Shown here one piece after another: positions 1 through 11,625 of a stretch of 64,000 nt of DNA (its first letter is position 1; each line of letters opens with the position of its first letter). The notes below the pieces were generated by a model. That model was not told the DNA's origin, did not search any database, and saw only the letters and a program-made list of their open reading frames with translations. Origin of the DNA: Mytilus californianus (lineage: Eukaryota; Mollusca; Bivalvia; Mytilida; Mytilidae). The position numbers and the translations under genes were made by a program. The stretch covers positions 47,412,884 to 47,476,883 of the forward strand of contig NW_026262712.1 in assembly GCF_021869535.1 (NCBI RefSeq). The letters are read 5' to 3'.

Positions 1-75
1 TCTCATTGACGCCAGAAGGGTTCAAACTCACAATTTCAGTCCGACTAGGCTAAGTATCACTGTAGAGGAACTACT
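1..75 (-). repeat. tRNA-derived SINE-like fragment
   Basis: On the minus strand this reads as a promoter-like B-box (GTTTGAACCC, close to GGTTCGAATCC) preceded by a tRNA-like arm with CTACAGTGATACTTAGCC. The same arrangement is seen on the minus strand at 29200-29390. It is cut by the window edge. A tRNA-derived SINE is an inference from the box and the second copy. Confidence 0.4.
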
Positions 76-670
76 TCGAGAAATTAGCCACTGCTCATGA
101 AAGGAAAAATGAAAAATATAAGTAATTATGTATAAATATAGCTTTAGGAAGGAAAACATGCCTTTGACAAAATGTTTAGGGGATATTTTTTGAAATATAT
201 AAAGATTCATGACAATTAATGTTAAACTAAATTAAAATGAAGTTTATCATTCAAATAACATTAATGAATCATATTTTGATACCTTTTGCATAATTGTCAT
301 TCTGTTAGAACAATTAATATTACCCCTCCCCTGCTCCTAGAAATTCACTTACTCCATTTGTTTTGCAGTAACCATTATTAAAGCTGCAGAACCATTAAGG
401 ACTTATATCATTAGAATATCTGTAGGTTACGCACATGCCGGTTAACACTAAAAAGACCTCATTTACAGAACAGGGGTGTGCTCCTTACATAAAACTGTGT
501 CAAAAGAGTTGTGAAGAAAAACGACAATTAATCTACACAACATACGTTAACGGTCAACATCATGAATTAGTTTACCAATACGATGTCTGAGTCTTAATAC
601 ACTAGCAATATATTGTCGTGGTCTTAGTCATCTGATCTGTAAATTAACCAATTGTGTCATTTTAATTGAG
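76..670. other. AT-rich sequence without recognised features
   Basis: Only short open frames with no recognisable motifs on either strand. I see no splice-bounded coding exon here. Confidence 0.5.
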
Positions 671-675
671 TGTAG

Positions 676-1273
676 GTGAGCATGGCGGGTGATGAAAGAA
701 CATCCGGAAATGTTTACTCTGTTGACGAACTGGGTCTTGCTTCATTTGAGACTTTTGCGATTTCCCCTAATTTATACTTCGACCAATGGATTTGTTCAAA
801 TACAAGGCAATATCAAAATATGTGTTGTATTATCAATTTACTATGTGATACTGGAATTCCCGAAAGAAAAAATAATTATCCCTTTACACCATCACATATT
901 GAAATTATGACAGAAGATATAAGTTTGTAAAATCCTTTATACAAGTTATCTTTGTACAGTTGTATCGAATGGTAAAGGTTCAAAATATGACATTGATATT
1001 CGAAGTTCATTGTTTGAAATACCAGTAGATGCATTAATGAATAAAAAAGTGTAGTTAAAGGTCTTCATATTTGTTTAATTCATTGTGGTTTAAATAAAGG
1101 AAAAAGCGAGCACTCCATTGAGAAGGCAGTAGTATCTAAATGTTTTAATATAGTACACTATATGAAATGTATGTATAGACCCGCGAACAGCCCGTACATG
1201 AAAATAATACTTGATAAATTAAGTGAGTCTGAAGCACTTTTCTGGATTAAACCTTATCCGGAACGCTAAAACA
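676..1273 (+). pseudogene. Broken coding block of unknown identity
   Basis: Three consecutive stretches read as plausible protein but in different frames. The first is 676-930 (includes MAGDERTSGNVYSVDELG). The second is about 972-1053 (GKGSKYDIDIRSSLFEIP, ending in TAG). The third is about 1055-1269 (HICLIHCGLNKGKSEHSIEK, then a run ending at a TAA after PYPER). They follow one another closely and look like pieces of one frame broken by frameshifts and a stop. I do not recognise the family. It may be a decayed transposon protein or exons of an unknown gene; codon-level similarity searches would decide. The next 300 bases hold an open frame with no motif I can name. Confidence 0.3.
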
Positions 1274-1608
1274 CGTGTATTTGAAAACCAGAGAAGTATA
1301 AAAATGAAGTGTTCATCGATCTCCTTCTTCGAGTTGGTTGACCGATTCGACATGTCTGTGCCTCATCGCACTAGCTACATGTTTTTGCAGGCTTGGGTAT
1401 TTGAATGGTATTATGGTCGATTAATTTATGATTTTGCCAATTGTGTCCTATTACCGGCTGTGACATTTTGGCGGGTGGGTGCTTGCATGGTGGTTAGTGC
1501 TTACATTGTGGGCGGCACTTGCCCGGTCGACGCGCCTAGTCTAGCTTCTTTTTGAATTCATGTTGTTCCCTCGAGTTTCGTTTGGTGCATTGATTTGTAT
1601 AGTAGTTT

Positions 1609-4600
1609 GGTTGTTATATCATTGACATATACCTCCTTTATTCAGCTACAACAAAAACCAATAAGAGTTTGAGTTAAAAGCATATGATACCGTCAAACAG
1701 TATACAATGTACAATTAGCTGAATGTACAGTGATAAAATTGTTAATTTCAAACTTAATTGGAAAACGAAAATAGAATAGATTAAATCTTACCAGATCATC
1801 TGAAATCAAAAACAGAACGGATATATAAAAGTTTGTCTATTTTAAGAATTGACGATGTAGTAGTTTCCAAAAATTTAAATATACATACACGTAATTGTGA
1901 TAAGTTGTTCATGCAGAACAATGTAATTCGGTTACGAATTACACAATAAAAACATACGATATTTATCCAAGAACACGCCAAATACCTTCAAGTGAACATT
2001 ATTATGTTAAATAGCTAGCCCAACAAGTAAATGTAAAAAAATCACCGAATAAAAAACAAGAAAGTTGGACTAGAATTACATCTTCAAATTAACAATGAAG
2101 AACACTGGGTAAAATTAACCAAGGTTAATAGTAAAATGCAACCTAAGATGCTAGCAGTAACACAATTCCTGTAATGAATAATAATGTTGATGCGTGTAAT
2201 ACAAATGTGGACCTTCTGTCAAAATGGACTTAAATAAGAATAAAATATGAATGGAATTGCTAAAGCAAATTAAAGTCTAACAAAACGTATTTTATTGGAA
2301 TAACAAAAACAGAAATTTCCGATAAAGAAGAAAGCCAGTTAATAAAACTCGTATAACTGTTCACAACGAGTAGACATAATCTCTTTAAATTGATGCAAGA
2401 ATGTATTCTTTAATAATTTTATGATATACAACATCAGTTATTATTTCAGAAAAAAAAGTAGGAAAGAAGAAGCAATTATGTCACTGTTTGAAAGCTTTAA
2501 GGTATCCTGAAAAACACAAAGGACCAAAGGTTTGGTTGTTATATCATTGACATATACCTCCTTTATTCAGCTACAACAAAAAACAATAAGAGTTTGAGTT
2601 AAAGCATATGATACCGTCAAACAGTATACAATGTACAATTAGCTGAATGCACAGTGATAAAATTGTTAATTTCAAACTTAATTGGAAAACGAAAATAGAA
2701 TAGATTAAATCTTACCAGATCATCTGAAATCAAATACGGAACGGATATAAAAGTTTGTCTATTTTAAGAATTGACGATATAGTAGTTTCCAAAAATTTAA
2801 ATATACATACACGTAATTGTGATAAGTTGTTCATTCAGAACAATGTAATTCGGTTACGAATTACACAATAAAAACATACGATATTTATCCAAGAACACGC
2901 CAAATACCTTCAAGTGAACATTATTATGTTAAATAGCTAGCCCAACAAGTAAATGTAAAAAACTCACCGAATAAAAAACAAGAAAGTTTGACTAGAATTA
3001 CATCTTCAAATTAACAATGAAGAACACTGAGTAAAATTAACCAAGGTCAATAGTAAAATGCAACATAAGATGCTAGCAGTAACACAATTCCTGTAATGAA
3101 TAATAATGTTGATGCGTGTAATACAAATGTAGACCTTCTGTCAAAATGGACTTAAATAAGAATAAAATAGGAATGGAATTGCTAAATGCAAATTAAAGTC
3201 TAACAAAACGTATTGTATTGGAATAACAAAAACAGAAATTTCCGATAAAGAAGAAAGCCAGTTAATAAAACTCGTATAACTGTTCACAACGAGTAGACAT
3301 AATCTCTTTAAATTGATGCAAGAATGTATTCTTTAATAATTTTATGATATACAACATCAGTTATTATTTCAGAAAAAAAAGTAGGAAAGAAGAAGCAAAC
3401 ATGTCACTGTTTGAAAGCTTTAAGGTATCCTGAAAAACACAAAGAACCAAAGGTTTGGTTGTTATATCATTGACATATACCTCCTTTATTCAGCTACAGC
3501 AAAAAACAATAAGAGTTTGAGTTAAAGCATATGATACCGTCAAACAGTATACCATGTACAATTAGCTGAATGCACAGTGATAAAATTGTTAATTTCAAAC
3601 TTAATTGGAAAACGAAAACAGAATAGATTAAATCTTACCAGATCATCTGAAATCAAATACGGAAGGGATATAAAAGTTTGTCTATTTTAAGAATTGACGA
3701 TATAGTAGTTTCCAAAAATTTAAATATACATACACGTAATTGTGATAAGTTGTTCATGCAGAACAATGTAATTCGGTTACGAATTACACAATAAAAACAT
3801 ACGATATTTATCCAAGAACACGCCAAATACCTTCAAGTGAACATTATTATGTTAAATAGCTAGCCCAACAAGTAAATGTAAAAAAATCACCGAATAAAAA
3901 ACAAGAAAGTTGGACTAGAATTACATCTTCAAATAAACAATGAAGAACACTGAGTAAAATTAACAAAGGTCAATAGTAAAATGCAACCTAAGATGCTAGC
4001 AGTAACACAATTCCTGTAATGAATAATAATGTTGATGCGTGTAATACAAATGTAGACCTTCTGTCAAAATGGACTTAAATAAGAATAAAATAGGAATGGA
4101 ATTGCTAAATGCAAATTAAAGTCTAACAAAACATATGTTATTGGAATAACAAAAACAGAAATTTCCGATAAAGAAGAAAGCCAGTTAATAAAACTCGTAT
4201 AACTGTTCACAACGAGTAGACATAATCTCTTTAAATTGATGCAAGAATGTATTCTTTAATAATTTTATGATATACAACATCAGTTATTATTTCAGAAAAA
4301 AAAGTAGGAAAGAAGAAGCAATTATGTCACTGTTTGAAAGCTTTAAGGTATCCTGAAAAACACAAAGGACCAAAGGTTTGGTTGTTATATCATTGACATA
4401 TACCTCCTTTATTCAGCTACAACAAAAAACAATAAGAGTTTGAGTTAAAGCATATGATACCGTCAAACAGTATACAATGTACAATTAGCTGAATGCACAG
4501 TGATAAAATTGTTAATTTCAAACTTAATTGGAAAACGAAAATAGAATAGATTACATCTTACAAGATCATCTGAAATCGAATACGGAACGGATATAAAAGT

Positions 4601-5010
4601 TTGTCTATATTAAGAATTGACGATATAGTAGTTTCCAAAAATTTAAATATACACGTAATTGTGATAAGTTGTTCATGCAGAAAAATGTAATTTATATCAT
4701 ACCGTCAAACAGTATACAATGTACAATTAGCTGAATGCACAGTGATCAAATTGTTAATTTCAAACTTAGTTGGAAAACGAAAATAGAATAGATTAAATCT
4801 TACCAGATCTTCTGAAATCGAATACGGAACGGATATAAAAGTTTGTCTATTTTAAGAATTGACGGTATAGTAGTTTCCAAAAATTTAAATATGCATACAC
4901 GTAATTGTGATAAGTTGTACATGCAGATAAATGTAATTCGATAACGTATTACACAATAAAAACAAACGGTATTTATCCAAAGACACGACAAATAACTTCA
5001 AGTGAACATA
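1609..5010. repeat. Satellite-like tandem repeat, unit about 923 bp
   Basis: Head-to-tail copies start with GGTTGTTATATCATTGACAT at 1609, 2534, 3457 and 4380, giving periods of 925, 923 and 923 bp. The fourth copy breaks near 4690 and a fifth partial copy resumes at an internal point (ATACCGTCAAACAGTATAC) and runs to about 5010. Copies are nearly identical, with scattered substitutions and small indels. About 60-codon frames on the minus strand recur in some units and are best read as chance frames of the repeat. Confidence 0.9.
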
Positions 5011-5510
5011 TTGGACCTATGTAGACATAATACATTCATTTGTTTTCTTGTCATATGACAAGTTAATATAAATAATAAATATTTAGTTGTATATATATGT
5101 TATAAGCAATTTCCATTTAGGCATTTTGTAAAATTCCTGTGAGATTCAGGCATTCTAGACATTCACCAATTTTTGAAGACATTTTAAAAAAAAACTTAAA
5201 TTTTTTTATAGAATGATATGTTCACAAAAACTGATGTATTGGAAGTATTAAAAACAATGCAGTTTTATCCATGATAGTTGCTGAATATAAACGCTTGCAG
5301 TTTAAGATTTTAATAGTAAAAAAAATTCTAATGAATAATCTAAAATTCACATAAGGACTGAACTAGACAAGTATTTGTTATTTCGTAACATGTTTGGATA
5401 TCAGGTTCTGTTACTCATTTGTCATGATTTTTTGCATTCATTGTACATCGTTTGGCGTAAAATTTGGTCTTAACACTACAACCACATTTGTTGAAACCCA
5501 GTAAAGTACT
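5011..5510. other. AT-rich spacer
   Basis: No gene, tandem unit or inverted repeat that I can support. Long A and T runs are present. Confidence 0.4.
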
Positions 5511-5516
5511 GTCGCC

Positions 5517-5801
5517 TTAATTCTTTAGATTGTTAAGCACCGAAAAATACCTTGAGGCAGTGATGTGAGGACATTCATATTTTCGAATCACAACCAGATA
5601 GCCTTGTAAGGTTAAAACCCATGCTATAGAGGGGAATCCGTTTTGTTGTGTAGGATGTATCAATACGTATTTTTTCTGAATGGGCACATTAAATGATATA
5701 CTTTGTGCAAGGAGAGTGTCCAGCTTTCTGCACGTTAAGAACTCTTTGACCGTTCCATAGATGGCCTGTTGGAAGGCAACAATCCTATCACCATTTAACA
5801 T
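5517..5801 (-). other. Unrecognised 94-codon open frame
   Basis: An open frame with protein-like composition near its end (NGFPSIAWVLTLQGYLV) and no internal stop. It has no matching splice sites that I can defend and no recognised domain. It could be a fragment of a dispersed element or a chance frame; I lean to a repeat fragment because repeats lie on both sides. Confidence 0.2.
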
Positions 5802-5999
5802 TTAAAGCGACAGCCAAAATTTCTATCCTTTATCCGGGTCAATCCATTGCAGAATTTACCTATTTGATTTATGATCAATTTGTTCCCGTCCTAAATATAC
5901 ATGCAATCTTTACTACCGACCGCACGCAAACAAGCAACAATCAGTCAATAAAAAACGTCATTAATAATCAGAGAAAAATATAATCTAGTGCAGTGACAA

Positions 6000-6400
6000 A
6001 ATAAAGGTATCGACGGATTGTAGTACCGTGAATGTGCAAATATGTATCACAATAATATTTAGTATGGTTTGAATTTACTGATAACAAAATCAATATTTTT
6101 ACAAAAAAAAAAAAAAAAAAAAAAAAACAAAAAAAACAATATTCAAAGATCTAATTACTGTGTTGAATTGGTAATCTTTTAGAATAAATTTACTTGAAAG
6201 ATTGATAGGTGTACCCGGATCGTATCTAAATTTCTGACCTCGGAAAACAACATTCCCGTAAAAATTAGGATGTGCTATTCCTTTTGAAATAAGTATTCCA
6301 CAGGTACAGCCAAACTTGCAAACCAAATCTTTGTTTCTATGGAAGAATCTAGTTAAGGTTTTAAGTAATGTGTGGTAACTTGTCTGCATAAGTTTAAGAA
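6000..6400 (-). mobile_element. Penelope-like reverse transcriptase fragment, C-terminal end
   Basis: The minus strand encodes a stretch with LVCKFGCTCGILISKGIAHP, then FYGNVVFRGQKFRYDPG and VIRSLNIVF. This matches the end of the long reverse transcriptase at 36548-38005 (ISHPIFYGNILYKAQK, VVRSLKIAYFG) and the fragment at 38921-39604. An A-rich run at 6102-6138 interrupts the frame at its end. The bases just downstream on the minus strand (6000-6100) match the start of the 3' region seen next to the 38.9 kb fragment, so this is a 5'-truncated retroelement insertion. Confidence 0.75.
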
Positions 6401-6859
6401 ATGCATAGTTAATGTTATTGATTTCAAAAAAATTGAGAAATACAGTTATGACTTTTATAAAGGTTATGGTTGGTGTTAGAGCTATCAAGATTTAACTGTA
6501 GCAGCTTTTATGTTTATGTCCAAAGCTACATATAGCAACGATTACTACTCTTGTATTTGTCCCACTGTTATGACTGTAAGGTATGTGTCTTTTAGGTTTG
6601 TCATGGATTTTCAACATACATGTTCTGGTCATGTAAGTACTAAAAGAATATTATCAAGACCCAAGCACGAGAGGACGATAATGAATACTCAAAAGTACCC
6701 AAACGTGTATAAAAAGGGTTGTACAAAAGGGAAATTAAATGTTTGAGCGGGAAAGATAAGCAAGGCTAGCAGCTTGGGAAAACATAAATTATTCTTGCAA
6801 AACAATCTCCTGTATCCCCCAACCAGAAAATCTTATGGCCTTCCCATTATAGAAATGCA

Positions 6860-6985
6860 GACCGGAACACTTTTGTCAACATATTTTCAAAAATGTTTTG
6901 ATCTGAGCGTCACTGATGAGTCTTATGTAGACGAAACGCGCGTCTGGCGTATTAAATTATAATCCTGGTACCTTTGATAACTAAC
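6860..6985 (+). ncRNA. Hammerhead-ribozyme-like repeat
   Basis: The core is CTGATGA (6913-6919), a 3-bp stem II GTC/GAC closing a TTATGTA loop (6920-6932), GAAA (6933-6936), then a short stem III CGC/GCG with a 7-nt loop (6937-6949) followed by TA (6950-6951). These are the invariant boxes of a hammerhead self-cleaving ribozyme in the right order, with the U-H position at 6950-6951. I could not find a convincing stem I in the flanks, so activity is unproven. Minimal hammerheads are known from Penelope-like and related retroelements, which fits this window. Two decayed copies lie at about 7640-7735 and 23961-24050 on the minus strand. Confidence 0.6.
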
Positions 6986-6999
6986 TCACAAGTACCACA

Positions 7000-7630
7000 T
7001 AAAAGCTTCGGTTACATTTCAGGGGTGCCACTTATTCTACTGTGAATTCATTTATGCTTCTATATGATTTTTGTTATGCTGTGCATCACATCGCCATGAT
7101 TATCTTATATAGTCATGGTATATTGCAAAATCATTATCAGAAGGGTTTTAATACTTAGTTTTTTGACAGTATAGCCTCTTGTGTTTACACACCCGTTTGG
7201 GATACGTGTATTTACTTGTCCTTTTCTTTCGTAAATTAAATGTGAAACTGCTTCATAAGCTTCCAATGAAGATCGATGTCTATATTTATCATCTGCATTA
7301 CAGTATTTATGAAACACAGTCCACATATTTGACATGTTTGATTATTATGAATCTCCTTGTCTTTGTTTTTTACCCGACCTCAAATATATGTTTTCCGACA
7401 CAAAAGTGCTTTTGAAGCAAAGAAAAACACAATAATACACGTTAACACGATATACAGTTATAAAACCTGCAGTTTTTAATTATTCAACTCTTTGTTCATA
7501 TATTGAATTAAAATTTAATATTAATAATGATACAAATTATCTATAACTGTCAATACGACAATAAGTCTGATTTTTGGCACTATGTCGATACAACATGCAC
7601 AGAAGGCGCGAAAATGTAAACCCCAATACT
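7000..7630. other. Unannotated AT-rich spacer
   Basis: Only short overlapping frames on both strands; nothing recognised. Confidence 0.4.
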
Positions 7631-7639
7631 ACCTTAGAT

Positions 7640-7735
7640 AAAATCATCATAGATACCAGGATTAAAGTTGTTTACGCCAAACGCGCGTTTCGCCTTCAAA
7701 ACCCTTTCAATGACGCCCGAATCAAAAAAAGTTAA
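7640..7735 (-). repeat. Decayed hammerhead-like repeat copy
   Basis: On the minus strand it shares GGCGAAACGCGCGTTTGGCGTA and the downstream AATCCTGGTATC block with the copy at 6860-6985. The CTGATGA box has become ATTGAAA and stem II is lost, so this copy should be inactive. Confidence 0.6.
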
Positions 7736-8006
7736 AAAGGCCCAAATACTGATTACTCTATTCCTATTGGATGTTTTTTGGTTATTTTTGTTCAAAATTT
7801 TTTTTATGTAAGGACAATAACTCATATAAACAGTCATTAGATGGTTTTAGTCAAATGTGATTTTTATAGGTCCTCTCTTGTTGGCTACGTTAACTATAGC
7901 GCTTTCTTTTTGGCAATGACAATTTTATATATAATAGACAATATGCGAAAATAAGTCAATAATCGTCATATAACTGTTATAACTAAAATAGGAATTATTC
8001 AGATAA

Positions 8007-9121
8007 TTAAAAACCAATTGTTCAGAGAACAATTGAAGGTCTTTCCACCCATACAGATCAATTTTGAAATAGAACTATGAAAATTCAGTTTGAAATATCA
8101 TATCCAGCGTCAAATGATAGCTTATTGTAAACTGATTCCAAAAATATATGGTTTCTATACATTTTTTTTATAAATAAAGGAGATAAATTGTTACTTCCAG
8201 TTTGAAATATGTCACTTTCGCTTTTATTTGATAGTTTACTTGATACTGATTCCAAAAATATATTGTTCAATACACTTTTAATCAAATAAGTACAAATGAA
8301 AGCTATTTCCGCTTTACACAAGGTCACTTCCGGTTGGCTTTCAATGTCATGTAAATTGCAACCTAATAAAAAAAGTCCCATGGCTTTATCGTGTTTAAAT
8401 ATGAAGTTAAAGCAAAGGTCAAAATCTAGAACATCAAATTAAACTTTGACCTTGAGCTCAATTTCACCTAGGTCTTTATTGTACTTGGTAAATGAGTTAT
8501 ACCACCATACATGTAATTTTAAATATAAAAGGGAGAAAACTCTCTTTTACGGTCAACGTACCCTTTCAACCAAATTTCATGTGTTACGACATGTCCCAAC
8601 TTACAATTAAGTAAAAATATTTTGTCGATATCTTGTACGGTTTTGGGAAGTAAGTGAAAATAAGCCAAAATCAAAATTTAGAATGTGACCTTGACCTTTG
8701 ACCTTGACCTAATTTTCATTTTTTTGGACCAAGGACCTCAAATCAAAAGACCCTAGGTCTCTATCACTTATGGTTTACCAGTTAGAAATGCATATTACTT
8801 GTATCACATGCATAAGGGGAAATAAATCTCATATGGAGTGTTCATATCGCTTCGGTCAAAATAGGACAAATCATGCAAAGAATATGACGAGCAATTTTAT
8901 AAAATAAATTTGTCGCTTTCTTCTGCCGTTACGGAGTAGATGTAGTCACAAGGAAAACAGTGTTTGGGGAGATAACTCTTACAAAGAAAATTGTTCGGCT
9001 TAGAATGGGTGAAAATAAAAAGCGCATAAACTGTATGATACTATATAAGAAATATCTTAGCGACATATTGCGAAACAAAAATGTTATGCGAGAATAAAAT
9101 TTGGCGGAAGAAAATAATAAT
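8007..9121 (+). repeat. Dispersed repeat with palindromic 5' end, copy A
   Basis: It starts with a perfect hairpin (CAATTGTTC-AGA-GAACAATTG) followed by AAGGTCTTTCCAC. It contains blocks of CTTCCGGTTT/CACTTCCGG type sequence and an array TGACCTTGACCTTTGACCTT at 8686. It ends with GGCGGAAGAAAATAATAATA at about 9105, directly abutting copy B. No protein can be supported. This is a non-autonomous dispersed repeat of bivalve type. Confidence 0.75.
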
Positions 9122-10500
9122 AATTAAAAACCAATTGTTCAGAGAACAATTGAAGGTCTTTCCACATCAATGTTCTAAATTATTGATGAGAAGCTACATC
9201 CAGTTTACTCAAAATTACTATTGGCGTCCAAGCTTTGGTTTCTTCATACTGATTCAATTAATATGTGGTTTCTATATACTTTTGCCTGAAATAAGGGAGA
9301 TAATTGCAAACTTCCGGTTTAGAAAATGTCACTTCCGGTCTCATATGACAGCTTTATTTATACTGATTCCAAAAATATATGGTTGATATATACTTTTGCA
9401 TGTAAAAAGGGAGATAATTAGCTACTTCCGGTTAAGAAAATGTCACTTCCGGTCTCATATGATAGCTTTATTCACACTGATTCCAAAAATATATAGTTTG
9501 TATATACTTATGCCTGTAATAAGGAAGATAATATGCTACTTCCGGTTTATAAAATGTTACTTCCGGTCTCAAAAGATAGGTTAACCTATGGTCATTCAAA
9601 AAATATATGGTTTCTAGGTACTTTTCCATGAAATAGGTGCAAAAAATACTACTTCCGGTTCACTCAAGGTCACTTCCGGTTAATGTTTTTCAAGGTCATA
9701 TGTCAACCAACAGTTTGCAAAAGACCTTATGGCTTTATCATGTAACAAGTTGGAGTAATAATCAATTAACCTTAAATTGAATCATTTCAGGGACAATAAC
9801 TCCTATAAGATGTCATCGGATTGTTTCAGACCAAATGTATCATATCTTAATCACAATTAGGCAAACATTTTGCACTTGTTCTTAATTTGTATCTTTAAAA
9901 GTGACAGAGGAGATCAAATAACAAGGAAAAGTCAAAATTTAGAATATGACCTTGACCTTTGACCTTGGCCTCAATTTCATTTAAATGGACCAAGGAACTC
10001 AAATCAATATACCTTAGGTCTCTATCACTTACCATTCATGCTATACATTTATATATCCCTTATGTCAAATACAGAAGGGGAAATAACTCTCAAATGGAGT
10101 TTACGTACCGCCTCGGTCAAAATTGGACAAAACATCCTGAGGATATAACGAGCAATTTGGTAAAATAAATTTGTCGCTTTCTTTTACGGTTACGGAGGAG
10201 ATGCAGTAACAAGGAAAACAGTGTTCGGGAAGATAACTCCTACAAAGAAAATTGTTCGGCTTAGAATGGGTAAAAATAAAAAGCGCATAAACTGTATGAT
10301 ATTATATAAGAAATATCTAAGCGACATCTTGCGAAACAAAAATTTTACGTGAGAACAAAATTAGGCGGAAGAAAAAAAAAAAATAATAATAATAATAATA
10401 ATCAGAACAAATACAATAGGTCTTTCCACAGAAAAGTGGAAAGACCTAATAATCAGAACAGAAACAATAGGTCTTTCCACAGAAAAGTGGAAAGACCTAA
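9122..10500 (+). repeat. Dispersed repeat with palindromic ends, copy B
   Basis: It has the same 5' hairpin as copy A and the same end (GGCGGAAGAAAA). Inside, a 114-bp unit is repeated with starts at 9311, 9425 and 9539 (CTTCCGGTTTAGAAAATG and variants). The end carries an AAT microsatellite (10381-10402) and two copies of the palindrome AGGTCTTTCCAC-AGAAAA-GTGGAAAGACCT (10418-10447 and 10469-10498). The short open frames here are repeat frames. Confidence 0.75.
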
Positions 10501-10504
10501 TAAA

Positions 10505-11255
10505 TGTTTGTAGAAATGGCAAATTGAAAGAGCTTGACTCTTTGTGAAAGCCTTTTAGAGTATATAAATTCTAAGTCCTCTTTCAATAGTGTAAACTCAT
10601 TTGAATTTTCTTATTTTAACACTAGTATTTCCCATTTTAAACTGAAAGACCGAAAGAATTACATGTATTCCGACTTTGTTTCATTGAATACATTGTAATT
10701 TTGGTAGATATCTGACTCTGGTGGGTAATGGTATCATTGACGATCATGTCACATCTAGTTATTCTATATTGTATATTCTAAATAAATATACTATACTTGA
10801 ACATTGCTAAACTGTTGTTGCATCTACTTAGTTTTCTATTACTTGTAGTCTCTACTTAATGCATGCAAGATATTTATACAAGTGTGATAATAATGGCCAA
10901 TCAGAAAGACAATTTTAGTATTCTAGAACTTACGATACGTTCATTTCAGCTATTTTGTAAATGGTATTCAGTTTTGATTAATTATTATTATTATTTAGAA
11001 ATCATTACATATTTTAGAAGGAAATATAACTGAAAAATGTATATTTTATTACTATCATTCATTCAAAATAGTTCTATTTAGTACACAAGTTTTCAGTTGA
11101 ATCTAATGTTGGAAAAATTAAATGTCAAACTTCTAGTGAAAAAAAAACCAACTATATATTCTAGCTTGAGATGTAAAAGATACGTCTTTATTATCTATGT
11201 TTCAGAATTTCACTGCATCTATCTGTTGTGACAGGTTATTATCATGACATTTGTA
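10505..11255. other. AT-rich spacer
   Basis: Nothing beyond a short ATT microsatellite near 10984 and A-runs; no gene supported. Confidence 0.4.
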
Positions 11256-11257
11256 CA

Positions 11258-11625
11258 CATCTAATACTAACAATGAACACTGCCTTTTCCTGGATCTTGA
11301 TATCTATATCTTTAACGGGAAGCTTAATACCACAATTTACGATAAAAGAGATGATTTTTCATTTCCTATTGTTCATTATCCATTTTTAAATGGTGACGTT
11401 TTCTTGTCGCCATTTTATGGTGATTAAATATCTCAACTTGTTCGATTCGCTCGTGTATGTAACAACGTATTTGATTTTAACGAAAGAAATCTTTGTATTA
11501 CTGAAAAATAATTACACTTACACCAAGGTTTTCGATATCACAAACTTGTCAAAACATTTACAAAATTTTGTCTTTGGTACAAGGACATCATCCGTAAATA
11601 TAAATCAACGTGCAGGTAGATGGGG
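11258..11625 (+). mobile_element. Penelope-like reverse transcriptase fragment, decayed
   Basis: The translation follows the 36.5-38.0 kb reverse transcriptase from just after its catalytic motif: LDIYIFNGKL, IYDKRDDFSFPIV, ISQLVRFARVCNN and RYHKLVKTFTKF are all present. In-frame stops and at least one frameshift break it (for example at the position of YGVYISQL). It is on the plus strand, and the catalytic YLDD part is missing. A near-identical stretch recurs at 62320-62565. Confidence 0.8.
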
